A DNA stretch of 64,000 bases from Theropithecus gelada (taxonomy: Eukaryota > Chordata > Mammalia > Primates > Cercopithecidae). Below, piece by piece: positions 34,646 to 47,165 of the stretch. The number at the start of each line of letters is the position of its first letter. Within the stretch, counting starts at the first letter, position 1. A program made the translations under genes and the position numbers. The notes below the pieces were generated by a model. It was not told where the DNA came from and ran no database searches. It saw only the letters and a list, made by a program, of their open reading frames with translations. The DNA lies in contig NC_037682.1 in assembly GCF_003255815.1 (NCBI RefSeq), positions 11,155,325-11,219,324 on the forward strand. Direction: 5' to 3'.

Positions 34646-35941
34646 ACCTTCAATATCTGCTTACAAGAGTGGAAGCAAGAAAGTGTGTCTTCTTTATGAG
34701 GGTTGGGGTGAGAATTCAGTCCAGGGAGGAAATAGAAAGCTATAGAACCTCAGAAACTCCTTAGTGCTAATCAGTCTTTTGGTACTGATGTAGCACAGAG
34801 ACTGCCATCCTTGTGGCTGTGGCAGAACCTGCCTGGATAGTGGAACCTATCAGGAGGGCAGCTTTAATGTCTTGGGGAGCCCAGTCTGACACAACTGTAG
34901 TGGGAGCAAACTTTACCACCATCTCAGCTGAGGGAAATATAGCAAGAAATTGCTGTGTCTTGCTCAAATGCAGATGCCGAGGACTCTGTTCTTCCATACC
35001 TCTGTACCCTGTGGAGAGGGGTCCACTGAAGCCCTGAGCACCTTCCCTGAAGTCTTGTCACTTCACAGGGCAACAGGAGAACAGCACTCTGATAATTTCC
35101 TATAGATAATTGATTAAACAGCCTTTTGGGGGCTCACACTTAGGACTACTGCTCTACAAGGCTGGGCTCGGGAAGGGGTGTGGGCAAGGCTCATCAGGGC
35201 TTGTCTGTCAAGAACATACACCCAGACTCTTAACACAAGGAGCCTGGCAGATGTATGATATTAAGAAAAGTAAAGAAAGAAAAGGGTGTGTGTGGCTTTA
35301 GTGATCTGTCCATTTCCAAATATGAGAAATGAACCTGTTAGAGGCTTCATTAGTCTAATCTCTCTAGATATTCCCAGGGCTAACAAGACCTGTTCCTAGA
35401 CCTGTGTTAGGACTCTCTCAGTTGCAAGGGACAGCAAACAAAATACCTTAAGCAAAATGAGAAACTTGCTGGTTTAAGTGACTATCAAATCCTGGAATAG
35501 AAAACAGTACAGCTGGATTTAGGGCTTCATGACATAAGCTTCAAAATAACGTGATTGGTCAGTTCTCCAGAGCTATGTGAACATTGTGGTGAAGGAAGTG
35601 AAGGTGCCAGGTGGATGGAAACAGCACAGGACCACGGTACACCTCACAATCTTAGTTCCTTGCTCTTTCTTCCAACAGGACCCAGAATATGCTCTAATGC
35701 ACAACAGCTGGTCCTTCTGTCTAGATTCACGGCTGGAATTCCTTAAAGAAGTTTCATAGCGAGACATGTGGGTAGAACCTGTTAACAGATCTTCCTCTTC
35801 TCTATAGAAAATATGTGTTTTGGGGTTTTTAGTTCTTATAGTTTCTTTTCAGTCCAGCATTATACAGAATCTACTGGTCAGGCTCCCTGTGAAACAGACT
35901 CTGAGTCTGAGGTTTGTGGGCATGAATTTACTGGGGAAGGT

Positions 35942-36229
35942 GGAGGAACAGGATTGGGCAGAGGCAGAAGCCAAACTGTGATGCAATTACAGCAAAGGCC
36001 AAGCTATGGGGAGCTCTGGGGCTGAGATGGCTGTTACAAAGTCAGGGTGCCCCTTGGGTTTTGTTTCTTCAAACATGTCCACTTCCTGTTTGTCTTCCTC
36101 TGTCATATTAGGACATGGCATGAAAGCCCCTGCCAGAAGCCATGGTAAGACCCTTGAACTTCCTAACCCACCTAACTGGGTGCTAAATAAACCTCTTCTC
36201 TTTATAAATTACTTAGCCTCACGTATTCT
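35942..36229 (+). mobile_element. LTR-like repeat, inverted copy 2
   Basis: Pairs with 34359-34645 as an inverted repeat with ~1.3 kb between the arms. The LTR-like 3' end continues to about 36258 ('attatagcaacactaaacag'). A partial third relative of the upstream part lies at 37066-37205 ('ggattgggcaaaggtagaag'). Confidence 0.65.
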
Positions 36230-37324
36230 ATTATAGCAACACTAAACAGAATAAGACAATCAGTCAATTATTTTCAGGGCCAGACTCAAATGGACTTCAG
36301 TCTGGCCCCGCAAACAATTAGATGGAGACATTCTGGAGACTACGACCCCTGTGTACTTTAAGCTTTTAAGGGTAGAAAAGTTGTTATTCACTAGGAACAC
36401 AGTGTTATTTTTGATTTACTATTTTGGGAGGGCGTGAGATATAGTTTTCTTGTTTCCACTTGACCTTTTCCACCACGGTGGCTCTTATTCTACAGGTCAA
36501 GGACCTGTGGGTATTCTGCAAGCCATCAAGTATGGTGAATCCTATTATTCAGGAAGGAATGGGGGAATAACTCCTTTGTGATTGTGGATCTGCTGTGAGT
36601 CAGGCTTTGCTTGTGATACTCTATTATGTCACTCCCAAAACTCCTGCTTTAAAATGGCAGAATGATGACTCTTTGAGTCCCTGAATATTTATGCCACCAT
36701 GAACTCTGTGCCCAGCAGTCCTCAAAATGTTTCCAGTGCATGTTCATGCAAGTAAATGGCATAGATTCATTTGAGAAGGTCTGCAGGAATCATTTAAATA
36801 TGCAAATACTCTGGTGTTTCAGAGGTCTTCCTTCTAGGAATACAACTTCTCCTTCATCCACTGGTTTTGGCTTCTGAGAGGCTACTCTGATGTGGAAATT
36901 AAAAAAGAAATAATTTTTTTATCGGGGAATCTGCCCTCAAATTGTTGATTATCCTTCCTAACTTCTTTTGATTGTATATATTAGTAGCACTCTTGCTGGT
37001 GGCCCATCTATTTTGGCCAAAGCGTTGCTGTGTTAGCCATTGCCATAGGTTTCTTTGGGTTGGTTCCCTGGGAAAGAGAGTCTGAGGCAGAAATGTACAT
37101 GCAGGAAGGTTTTGTTTGGCGTACTCTTAGAACCAACAGTTGTAAGCATAGAAGGAACACAGGATTGGGCAAAGGTAGAAGTTGAACAGTGATGCAGTTT
37201 GTGGTTTTGAAAAGAAATATAGGCACTTACAGTTTAATAATCCTGTCTTTAAAAATTAGAGCTTAATTCTCTTCTACTTGAGTGTGGGCTGGACATGGTG
37301 ACTCACTTCTGAGTAACTGAACAA

Positions 37325-37717
37325 AACAGAAGTGATGGTGTGTGGCTTTGCAGACAGTCATAAGAAGGCATGGTGGCTCTGCCTCTTGGGTTATTTACTC
37401 CTAGGCAAGCAAGATGCCATGCCATGAGGACATTCCCTGAGGAGAGGCCTTTTTGTCAAGGAACTGAGGCCTTCTTCCAACAGCAGCTGGAGAGTGAGCC
37501 ATCTTGAGGCAGATCCTCCAGCACCACTCAGTCCTTTAGACAAATTCAACCCCTGCTCACACCTTGACTGCAACATCATAAAAGACCTTGAACCAGAGGT
37601 ATCTGGCAAAGTTGCTTTAGGATGCTAGACCCTTAGAAACTGTGTGAGGTGAATGTTTGTTGTTTAAGTGGCTAGGTATTGGGATGATTTGTTTTGCAGC
37701 AATAGGTAATTCATACA
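37325..37717 (+). mobile_element. MLT1-type solo LTR (ERVL-MaLR)
   Basis: Shares the MLT1 order: 'gatgccatgccatgaggaca', 'aaggaactgaggccttcttc', 'gagtgagccatcttgaggca', 'ccttgactgcaacatcat', 'aatgtttgttgtttaag', 'gcagcaataggtaattcata'. Heavily diverged, with no internal retroviral sequence next to it. Confidence 0.85.
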
Positions 37718-38154
37718 TCTTTTGATACTGGGAGCAGAGTGCTATCCTAATAATATCTATACATGTGAAAGTGGCTTTGGCAGTGGGCAGTGGTCTGCAA
37801 CTAGAAAGATTTTGATGAGAGAGTTATATAAAGCTTGAACAGTCTTGAAAATATTTTTAGAAGCTTGTGATTTTTAGGCAGTTGTGAGTAAGACTTAAAG
37901 CAATGTGAAAAACATGGAAACTGGAGGAAAGGACCTCTTGTTGTGAATGGCAGATGTTTAGCAATATTCTTCCATATGGTATGTGGAAAGCAGAAAACAT
38001 GCCTAATGAACTGGGTGTTGTTGATAAGGAGATTTCTGGGTAAAGTGCTAAAAATACAGCCTGGTTTCATATTGCTGCTTAGAGTAAAATACAAGCAAAG
38101 AGAGAAAAGAAGGAAATGTCAAACATGAATAAGTTGGGAGTTGAATGTTAAAAA

Positions 38155-38620
38155 AGATCCATCGTTAAATGGAACTGGAGGTCATTATGCTAAGTGAGAT
38201 AAGCCGCAGCAAGACAAGCCTCACATGTTCCCACTTGTTTGTGAGATCTAAAAATCAAAACAATTGAACTCATGGAGATAGAGAGCAGACGGATGGTTAC
38301 CAGAGGCTGGGAAATGTAGTGGGAGAACTGGGATTGAGGGGAGGTAGGGATAGTCAATGAGAACAAAAAATGGAATGAATGAATAAGAGCTAGTATTTGA
38401 TAGCCCAACAGAGTGACTATAGTCAATAATAAGTTAATTGTACATCATAAAATAACTAAAAGAGTATGGTTGAATTGCTTGTAACACAAAGGATAAATGC
38501 TTGAGGGGATGAATACCTCATTCTCCATGATGTACTTATGGTACATTTCATGCCTGTATCAAAACATCTTATGTACCCCATAAATACATACACCTACTAT
38601 GTACCCACACAAATTAAAAA
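38155..38620 (+). mobile_element. L1 3' end (L1PB/L1MA class)
   Basis: 'atggttaccagaggctggga' through 'atcaaaacatcttatgtacc' and 'ccataaatacatacacctac', ending at 'acaaattaaaaaaaaa'. Truncated within ORF2. Confidence 0.85.
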
Positions 38621-40500
38621 AAAAACCTTTGTTAAATCATCAAAGCTATCTTACATGATGCCCCAGATTATTACTCAGTTCAGAAGGCTCTCTAAATATT
38701 TTGATGTTATGACCCACAGATTCTTTCAATAAAAAAATCACTTGTAAGAAGCTTAAGGGCATTGTTTCTGATAGAAGCATAATAAGGAGATGGGCCTACT
38801 TGGGGAGATTTTTAGATGTCTTTTACTTAATGAGTGGGCCCTCCAATAAGATTCAAAGGAGACCCAGTACATTTTTAATTTTTAATAGAATTATATCAGG
38901 AGAAACACAGCCAGTTTGGACAGAAATGGACAGAGACAGTAGACAATGAAAATAGACCACTGGACCCTCAAACATTACTGATAAGAATCAGGCTGAGAAA
39001 ACTGTATGTCTTCAGCTATATGTCAATTTTAATGAAAATGAAAAGATGACTTAGAAGGCAGAACAAACAGCCTGGAGGATGTAGCCAGGAGTCATATAGA
39101 ACAACTCTTGGGGAAGAAATGGATGGGTCTTAGTCATGGAACCTGCAACATTTGCCCAGCTGGGTTTCAGAACTGTTCTGGATCAATGACTTCTCTGTAC
39201 TTTGCATGACATCTCTTTGAATAGAAATGTCTGTGTTAGTTATACTATGCTCATCACTCCACTGTCTGAGTAATGTGTAGGGGACAGAAAGCTTATCTGT
39301 TTAGTTCACAGGTTTACAGATGGAGAGAAACTGTACTTGAGAGCCATGTTTAAGGAAGTGCATGTGAGCAGTCTCATCTTCACCTGGACCTAGTACCTGT
39401 TAATGAAATACCAGTGCCAAATCCAAGGACAAATGTCAGAGAACAGATTTGAGAGGAATAGTGTCAGTAATTGGAGGATTGTAAAAACTGGAGAGGAACA
39501 AACAAAAGAAATGTGAATCTCTTGCTAAAAAGGCATCCACTGATTTCCCTTTACAGATTAGAATATAGAAAGTACAAGTCCATTCAGGGGCTCTCTGAAT
39601 GTGCCTATTGAAGGTCCCTGGTGCCTTCAAATGACATAATTTAGATTGGCGACTAGTTTCTACAACTGCTGCTGTCAAATACGTGACTTGTATTAGATGC
39701 TTGAGTTGGTAGTGGTAAAAGTAGGAATCTAGAACCTCTTTCATATGTTTCAGTTCCCAACTCAGATTACAAGATTCATAAATGGAAGTGATAGATGAAG
39801 GGGTTACACTAGGCAGAATGTATATAACAGGAAGTTATAGGAGATAGACTAGTTCACATGTTTAGAAGCATGCTGATTGGGAATGAGCCTGGATTTTCAC
39901 AAGAGCAGTTGAAGGAGTACAGTTGGATACCTCTTTCCACAGTGATTTTTATGCCAATTTGTCCTGCAAATCACCTGATGACATATGAAATAATTTGTTT
40001 CAGGCACCACTTTGGTCTAGGAACCAAGTCCAGGGAACTTAATTCAATAAATTAATTAGATATTGTTTTATATAAGATGACTGTCCAAAATTATTGATAG
40101 CTATGTTGCTTAGAGGAGGATTGTTGAAAGAGCTTCTTTTCAAGGGGCTACAAGTATGCCTGTCCTGAAGGAGCTCTAATACAATTGGGAGATAGGATTT
40201 TACATAATTTCAAATATTTCCCTTCTTATATAAAGTATAATCATCAGTTCTTAGACTGGTTTCTTTTTCTTTCATAAAATTTAATTTGAAAAAAATATTA
40301 TAATGCACCAGTAAATGAAAAAAAAGTCACTGGCCATCCTAATGCAGAATGATAACCTGAATGAAAGTATTAATTAGGTGCCTGAAGAACGCCTCTACCG
40401 CCCACTAGCGACTGAAAGAAAAATGGGCCACCTTCCTTCCCACAATCGAATTTTTCTACTTATGATCATTATACTTCACCACCAAATGGATACTTTACTC
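38621..40500. other. Intergenic, nothing recognised
   Basis: About 1.9 kb with no gene, no nameable repeat and only short chance frames. Confidence 0.5.
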
Positions 40501-40539
40501 TTATTTATTTATTAATTATTTATTTACATACTTATTTTT

Positions 40540-43500
40540 TATTATATTTTAAGTTCTGGGGTGCGTGTGCAGAACGTGCAGGTTTGTTACATAGGTATAC
40601 ATGTGCCATGGTGGTTTGCCGCACACATCAACCTGTCATCTACATAAGGTATTTCTCCTAATGTTATCCCTCCCTTTGTACCCCAACCCTTGACAGGCCC
40701 TGGTGTGTGATTTTCCCCTCCCTGTACCTATACGTTCTCATTATTCAGCTCCCACTTATGAGTGAAAACAGGCAGTGTTTGGTTTTCTGTTCCTGTGTTA
40801 GTTTGCTGAGAATGATGGTTTCCAGCTTCATCCATGTCCCTGAGAAGGACATGAACTCATTCTTTTTTATGGCTGCATAGTATTCCATGGTGTATATATG
40901 CCACATTTTCTTTATCCAGTCTATCATTGATGGGCATTTGAGTTGGTTCCAAGTCTTTGCTATTGTGAATAGTGCTACAATAAACATACATGCACATGTG
41001 TCTTTATAGTAGAATGGTTTATAATCCTTTGGGTATATACCCAGTAATGGGATTGCTGGGTCAAATGATATTTCTAGTTATAGATCCTTGAGGAATCGCC
41101 ACACTGTCTTCCACAATGGTTGAACTAATTTACACTCCCACCAACAGTGTAAAAGCATTCCTATTTCTCCGCATCCTTGCCAGCATCTGTTGTTTCCTGA
41201 CATTTTAACGATCACCATTCTAATTGGCATGAGATGGTATCTCATTGTGGTTTTGATTTGCATTTCTCTAATGACTGGTGATGATGAGGTTTTTTTCATA
41301 TGTTTGTTGGCCACATAAATGTCTTCTTTTGTGGAGTGCCTGTTCATATCCTTTGCCCATTTTTTGATGAGGTTTTTTTTTTTCTTGTAAATTTGTTTAA
41401 GTTCCTTGTAGATTCTGGATATTAGCCCTTTGTCAGATGGATAGATTGCAAAAGTTTTCTCCCATTCTGTAGGTTCCCTGTTCACTCTGATGATCGTTTC
41501 TTTTGCTGTGCAGAAGCTCTTAGTTTAATTGGATCCCATTTGTCAATTTTGGCTTTTGTTGCAACTGCGTTCGGTGTTTTAGTCATGAAGTCTTTGCCCA
41601 TGCCTATGTCCTGAATGGTATTGCCTAGGTTTTCTTCTAGGGTTTTTTATGGTTTTAGTTCTTACATTTAAATCTTTAATCCATCTTGAGCTCATTTTTG
41701 TATAAGGTGTAAAGAAGGGGTCCAGCTTCTGTTTTCTGCATATGGCTAGACAGTTTTCCCAGCACCACTTATTGAATAGGGAATCCTTTCCCCATTGCTT
41801 ATTTCTGTCAGGTTTGTCAAAGATCAGATGGTTGTAGATGTGTAGTGTTATTTCTGAGGCCTCTGTTCTATTCCGTTGGTCTATATATCTGTTTTGGTAC
41901 CAGTACCATGTTGTTTTGGTTACTTTAGTCTTGTAGTATAGTTTGAAGTCAGGTAGCGTGATGCCTCTAGCTTTGTTCTTTTTGTTTAGGATTGTCTTGG
42001 CTATATGGGCTCTTTTTTGGTACCATATGAACTTTAAAGTAGTTTTTTTCTAATTCTGTGAAAAAAGTCAGTAGTAGCTTGATGGGGATAGCATTGAATG
42101 TATAGATTACTTTGGGCATTATGGCCATTTTCACAATATTGATTCTTCCTACCCCGAGCATGGAATGTTTTTTCATTTGTGTCCTCTCTTATTTCCTTGA
42201 GCAGTGGTTTGTAGTTCTTCTTGAAGAGGTCCTTCATATCCTTTGTAAGTTGTATTCCTAGGTATTTTATTTTCTTTGTAGCAATTGTGAATGGGAGTTC
42301 ACTCATTATTTGGCTCTCTGCTTGTCTATTATTGGTGTATAGGGATGCTCATGATTTTTCACATTGATTTTGTATCCTGAGACTTTGCTGAAGTTGTTTT
42401 CCAGCTTAAGGAGTTTTTCGGGCTGAGACCATGGGGTTTTCTAAATATAGAATAATGTCGTCTGCAAACAGAGACAATCTGACTTCCTCTTTTCCTATTT
42501 GAATACCATTTATTTCTTTCTCTTGCCTGATTGCCCTGGCCAGAACTTCCAATACTACACTGAGTAGGAGTAGTGAGAGAGGGCATACTTGTCTTGTGCC
42601 AGTTTTTAAAGGGAATGCTTCCAGTGTTTGCCCATTCAATATGATATTGGCTGTAGGTTTGTCATAAATAGCTCTTATTATTTTGAGATGTGTTTAATCA
42701 ATACCAAGTTTATTGAGTATTTTTAGCATGAAGGGGTGTTGAATTTTATTGAAGGCCTTTTCCACATCTATTGAGATAATCATGTGATTTTTGTCATTGG
42801 TTCTGTTTATGTGATGGATTACATTTATTGATTTGTGTATGTTGAAGCAGCCTTGCACCCCAGGGATAAAGCCAACTTGATCGTCGTGGATAAGCTTTTT
42901 AATGTGCTGCTGGATGCCGTTTGCTGGTATTTTATTGAGGATTTTCACATGGATCTTCTTCAAGAATATTGGCCTGAAATTATTTTGTGTGTGTGTCTCT
43001 GCTAGGTTTTGGCATTAGGATGATGCTCGCCTCATAAAATGAGTTAAGGAGGATTTTTTCTTTTTCTATTGATTGGAATAGTTTCAGAAGGAATGGTACC
43101 AGCTCCTCTTTGTATCTCTGGTAGAATTTGGGTGTGAATCCATCTGGTCCTGGGCTTTTTTTGGTTGGTAGGCTATTAATTACTGCCTCAATTTCAGAAC
43201 TTGTTATTTGTCTATTCAGGGATTCAACTTCTTCCTGATTTAGTCTTAGGAGGTGCATGAGTCCAGGAATTTATTCATTATTCTAGATTTTCTATTTTAT
43301 TTGCATTGAGGTGTTTATAGTATTCTCTGATGGTAGTTTGTATTTCTGTGGGGTCAGTGGTGATCTCTCCTTTATCATTTTTTATTTTGCCTATTTGATT
43401 TTTTCTCTCTTTTCTTCTTTATTAGTTTGGCCAGCAGTCTATCTATTTTGTCAATCTTTTTTTTTTTAAAAAAAAAAAACCAGTTTCCAGATTCATTGAT

Positions 43501-46500
43501 GTTTTAAAGAGGTTTTTGTATCGCTATCTCCTTCTATTCTTCTCTGATCTTAGTTATTTCTCTTCTGCTAGCTTTTGAATTTGTTTGCTCTTGTTTCTCT
43601 CTAGTTCTTCTAATTGTGATATTGGGGTGTTGATTTCAGATCTTTCCTGCTTTCTCCTGTGGGCATTTAGTGCTATAAATTTCCCTCTAAATTTCCCTCT
43701 AATAGTGCTTTAGCTGTGTCCCAGAGATTCTGGTATGTTGTGTCTTTGCTCTTATTCATTTCAAATAACTTTTTTATTTCTGCCTTAATTTCGATATTTA
43801 CCCAGTAGTCATTCAGGAGTAGGTTGTTCAGTTTCCAGGTAGTTGTGTGGTTTTGAGTGAATTTCTTAATCCTGAGTTCTAATTTGATTGCACTGTGGTC
43901 TGAGAGACTATTTGTTATGATTTCTGTTTTTGCATTTGCTGAGGAGTGTTTTATTTCCAATTATGTGGTGGATTTTAGAATGAGTGCTATGTGGTGCTGA
44001 GAAGAATGTATATTCTGTTGATTTGAGGTGGAGAGTTCTGTAGATGTCTATTAGGTCTGCCTGTCCAGAGCTGAGTTGAAGTCCTGAATATCCTTGTTAA
44101 TTTTCTGTCTCATTGGTCTGTCTAATATTGACAGTGGGGTGTTAAAGTCTCCCACTATTATTGTATGGGAGTCTAAGTCTCTTTGTAGGTCTCTAAGAAC
44201 TTGCTTTATGAATCTGGGTGCTCCTATATTGGGTGCATATATATTTAGGATAGTTAGCTCTTTTTGTTGAATTTATCCCTTTACCATTATTTAATGCACT
44301 TCTTTGTCTTTTTTGATCTTTGTTGGTTTAAAATCTGTTTTATCAGAGACTAGGATTGTAAACCCTGCTTTTTTTCTTTCCATTTGCTTGGTAAATATTT
44401 CTCCATCCCTTTATTTTGAGCCTATGTGTGTCTTTACATGTGAGATGGGTCTCCTGAATACAGCACACTGATGGGTCTTGACTCTTTATCCAATTTGCCC
44501 ATCTGTGCCTATTAATTGGGGCATTTAGCCCACTTACATTTAATGTTAATATTGTTATATGTGAATATGGTCCTGTCATTATGATGCTAGCTGGTTATTT
44601 TCCCCATTAGTTGATGTGGTTTCTTCATAGTGTCGATGGTCTTTACATTTTGGTTTGTTTTTTGCAGTGGCTGGTACCAGTTTTTCCTTTCCATATTTAG
44701 TGCTTCCTTCAGGAACTCTTTAAGGCATGCCTGATGGTGACAAAATCCCTCAGCATTTGCTTGTCTGGAAAGAATTTTATTTCTTCCTCACTTATGAAGC
44801 TTAGTTTGGCTGGATATGAAATTCTGGATTGAAAATTATTTTCTTTAGGAATGCTGAATATTGGCCCCCACTCTCTTCTGGCTTGTAGGGTTTCTGCAGA
44901 GAGATCCACTGTTAGTCTGATGGGCTTCCCTTTGTGGGTAACCTGGCCTTTCTCTCTGGCTGCACTTAACATTTTTTCCTTCATCTCAACCTTGGTGAAT
45001 GTGATGATTGTGTGTCTTGAGGTTGCTCTTCTAGAGGAGTGTCTTTGTGGTGTTCTCTGTACTTCCTGAATTTGAATGTTGGCCTGCCTTGCTAGGTTGG
45101 GGAAGTTCTCCTGGATAATATCCTGAAGAGTGTTTTCTAACTTGATTCCATTCTCTCCGTCACTTTCAGGTACACCACTCAAACACAGATTTGGTCTTTT
45201 CATATAGTCTCATGTTTCTTGGAGGCTTTGTTTGTTTCTTTTCACCCTTTTTTCTCTAATCTTGTCTTCTCACTTTATTTCATTAATTTGATCTTCAATC
45301 ACTGATAGCCTTTCTTCTACTTGATGGAATTGGCTGTTGAAGCTTGTGTATGCTTCGTGAAGGTCTCGTACTGGGGTTTTCAGCTCCATCAGGTCATTTA
45401 AGCTCTTCTCTACACTGGTTATTCTAGTTAGCCATTCATCTAACCTTTTTTCAAGGTTTAGTTTCCTTGCAATGGGTTATAACATGCTCCTTTAGCTCAG
45501 AGAAGTTTGTTATTACCAACTTCTGATGCCTATCTCTGTCAACTTGTCAAACTTATTCTCCATCCAGTTTTGTTCCCTTGCTGGCAAGTAGTTGTGTTCC
45601 TTTGGAGGAGAAGAGGTGTTCTGGTTTTTGGAATTTTCAGCCTTTCTGCTCTGGTTTCTCCCCATTTTTGTGGTTTTATCTATCTTTGGTCTTTGATGTT
45701 GGTGACCAATGTATGGGGTTTTGGTGTGGACGTCCTTTTTGTTGATGTTGATGCTATTCCTTTCTGTTGGTTAGCTTTCCTTCTAACAGTTAGGCCCCTC
45801 AGCTGCAGGTCTGTTGGGGTTTGCTGGAGGTCCACTCCAGACCCTGTTTTCCTGGGTATTACCAGCAGAGGCTGCAGAACAGCAAATATTTCTGCCTGAT
45901 CCTTCCTCTGGAAGTTTTGTCCCAGAGGGGCACCCATCTGTATGAGACGTCTGTCGGCCCCCACTGGGAGGTGTCTCCCCATCAGGAATCACAGGGGTCA
46001 GGGACCCACGTGAGTAGGCAGTCTGTCTGTTATTGGAGCTCGAACGCCGTGCTGGAAGAACCACTGCTCTCTTCAGAATTGTCAGGCAGGGAGGTTTAAA
46101 TCTGCAGAAGCTGTCTCCTGCCTTTTGTTCAGCTATGCCCTGCCCCCAGAGGCGGAATATAGAGAGGCAGTAGGCCTTGCTGAGCTGCAGTGGGCTCTGC
46201 TCAGTTCGAACTTCCCTGCTGCTTTGTTTACACTGTGAACATAGAACCGTCTACTCAAGCCTCAGCAGTGGCAGATGCCCCTCTCCTCTCCCCGCCAAGC
46301 TCCAGCATCCCAGATTGATCTCAGACTGCTGCGCTAGCAGCGAGCAAGACTCTGTGGGCATGGGACCTGCCTAGTCAGGCTCGGGAGGGAATCTCCTGGT
46401 CTGCTGGTTGCAATGACCCTCGGAAAAGTGCAGTATTTGGGCAGAAGTGTACTGTTCCTCCAGGTACAGTCACTCACAGCTTCCCTTGACTAGGAAAGGG

Positions 46501-46712
46501 AAATCCTCCAACCCCTTGCACTTCCCGGGTGAGGTGATGCCCTGCCCTGCTTTGGCTCACCATCTATGGGCTGCACCCACTGTCCAACCAGTCCCAATGA
46601 GATGAACCAGGTACCTCAGCTGGAAATGCAGAAATCACCCGTCTTCTGCATCGATCTCACTGGGAGCTGTAGACTGAAGCTGTTCCTATTCAGCCATCTT
46701 GGAAGTGACTTA
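40540..46712 (-). mobile_element. Full-length L1PA (~6.2 kb), dead, antisense
   Basis: The 3' end is at 40548 ('aagttctggggtgcgtgtgc'), with an A/T-rich tail at 40500-40547. ORF2 spans about 40745-44580 in broken frames (ISIDVEKAFNKIQHPFMLKI, then FADDIILYLENP). ORF1 remains as a 164-codon open piece at 44709-45203, including NFPNLARQANIQIQE and RRATSRHTIITFTKVEMKEK. The 5' UTR runs to about 46712 ('tgttcctattcagccatctt' is its first bases reversed). Many stops and shifts, so it cannot move. It directly abuts the FAM200-like retrocopy. Confidence 0.92.
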
Positions 46713-47165
46713 TCTCAAACTTTTAACCATTTCTTTCCAGAAGAAAAATTTGAAACATTAAGGGAAAACTGTTGGGTAAAAGATCCATCTGCTTTTCGAA
46801 ACCCTGAATCAATAATTGAGCTAAACTTGGTGCCTGAAGAAGAGAATGAATTAGGGCAGCTTAGTTCTTCATATACATTAAAGAATGATTATGAGACCTT
46901 AAGTTTATCAGCATTTTGGATTAAGGTAAAGGATGACTTTCCATTGTTAAGTCAAAAGAGTGTCCTGCTATTACTACCACTCACAACAACTAGTTAGTGT
47001 GAACTAGGGTTTTCTATCTTAACCCAGTTAAAAACAAAGGAAAGAAATGGGCTGAATGGTGCAGCAGCTATGCAGGTAGAATTATTTTCCTGTGTTCCAG
47101 ACTGGAATGAACTTATGAACAGGCAAGCACACCCATCATAATAAATAAAATCTTACCTAAAAAAA
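46706..47165 (+). pseudogene. FAM200-like (hAT-transposase-derived) retrocopy fragment
   Basis: Reads FFPEEKFETLRENCWVKDPS, AFRNPESIIELNLVPEEENE, LSLSAFWIKVKDDFPLLSQK and LLLLPLTTTS, then an in-frame TAG at 46995-46997, and continues in the same frame CELGFSILTQLKTKERNGLN to DWNELMNRQAHPS and a stop. This matches my memory of the C-terminal end of FAM200A/FAM200B, proteins derived from a hAT-family transposase. It has no introns and ends in 'aataaataaaa' plus a short A-run near 47160, as expected for a 5'-truncated processed copy. The nonsense codon shows it is not functional. Its 5' edge abuts the 5' end of the antisense L1. ZBED5/SCAND3-type relatives are the alternative source. Confidence 0.75.

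Noticed and set aside
36006..36236. Matching small proteins at 34228-34581 and 36006-36236
   Set aside because: Their similarity reflects the inverted LTR-like repeat, not conserved coding. One frame runs past the repeat into unrelated sequence.
46566..46997. 143-codon open frame taken as one gene
   Set aside because: It fuses antisense L1 5' UTR (up to ~46705) with the FAM200-like retrocopy. There is no single gene start and an in-frame stop ends it early.
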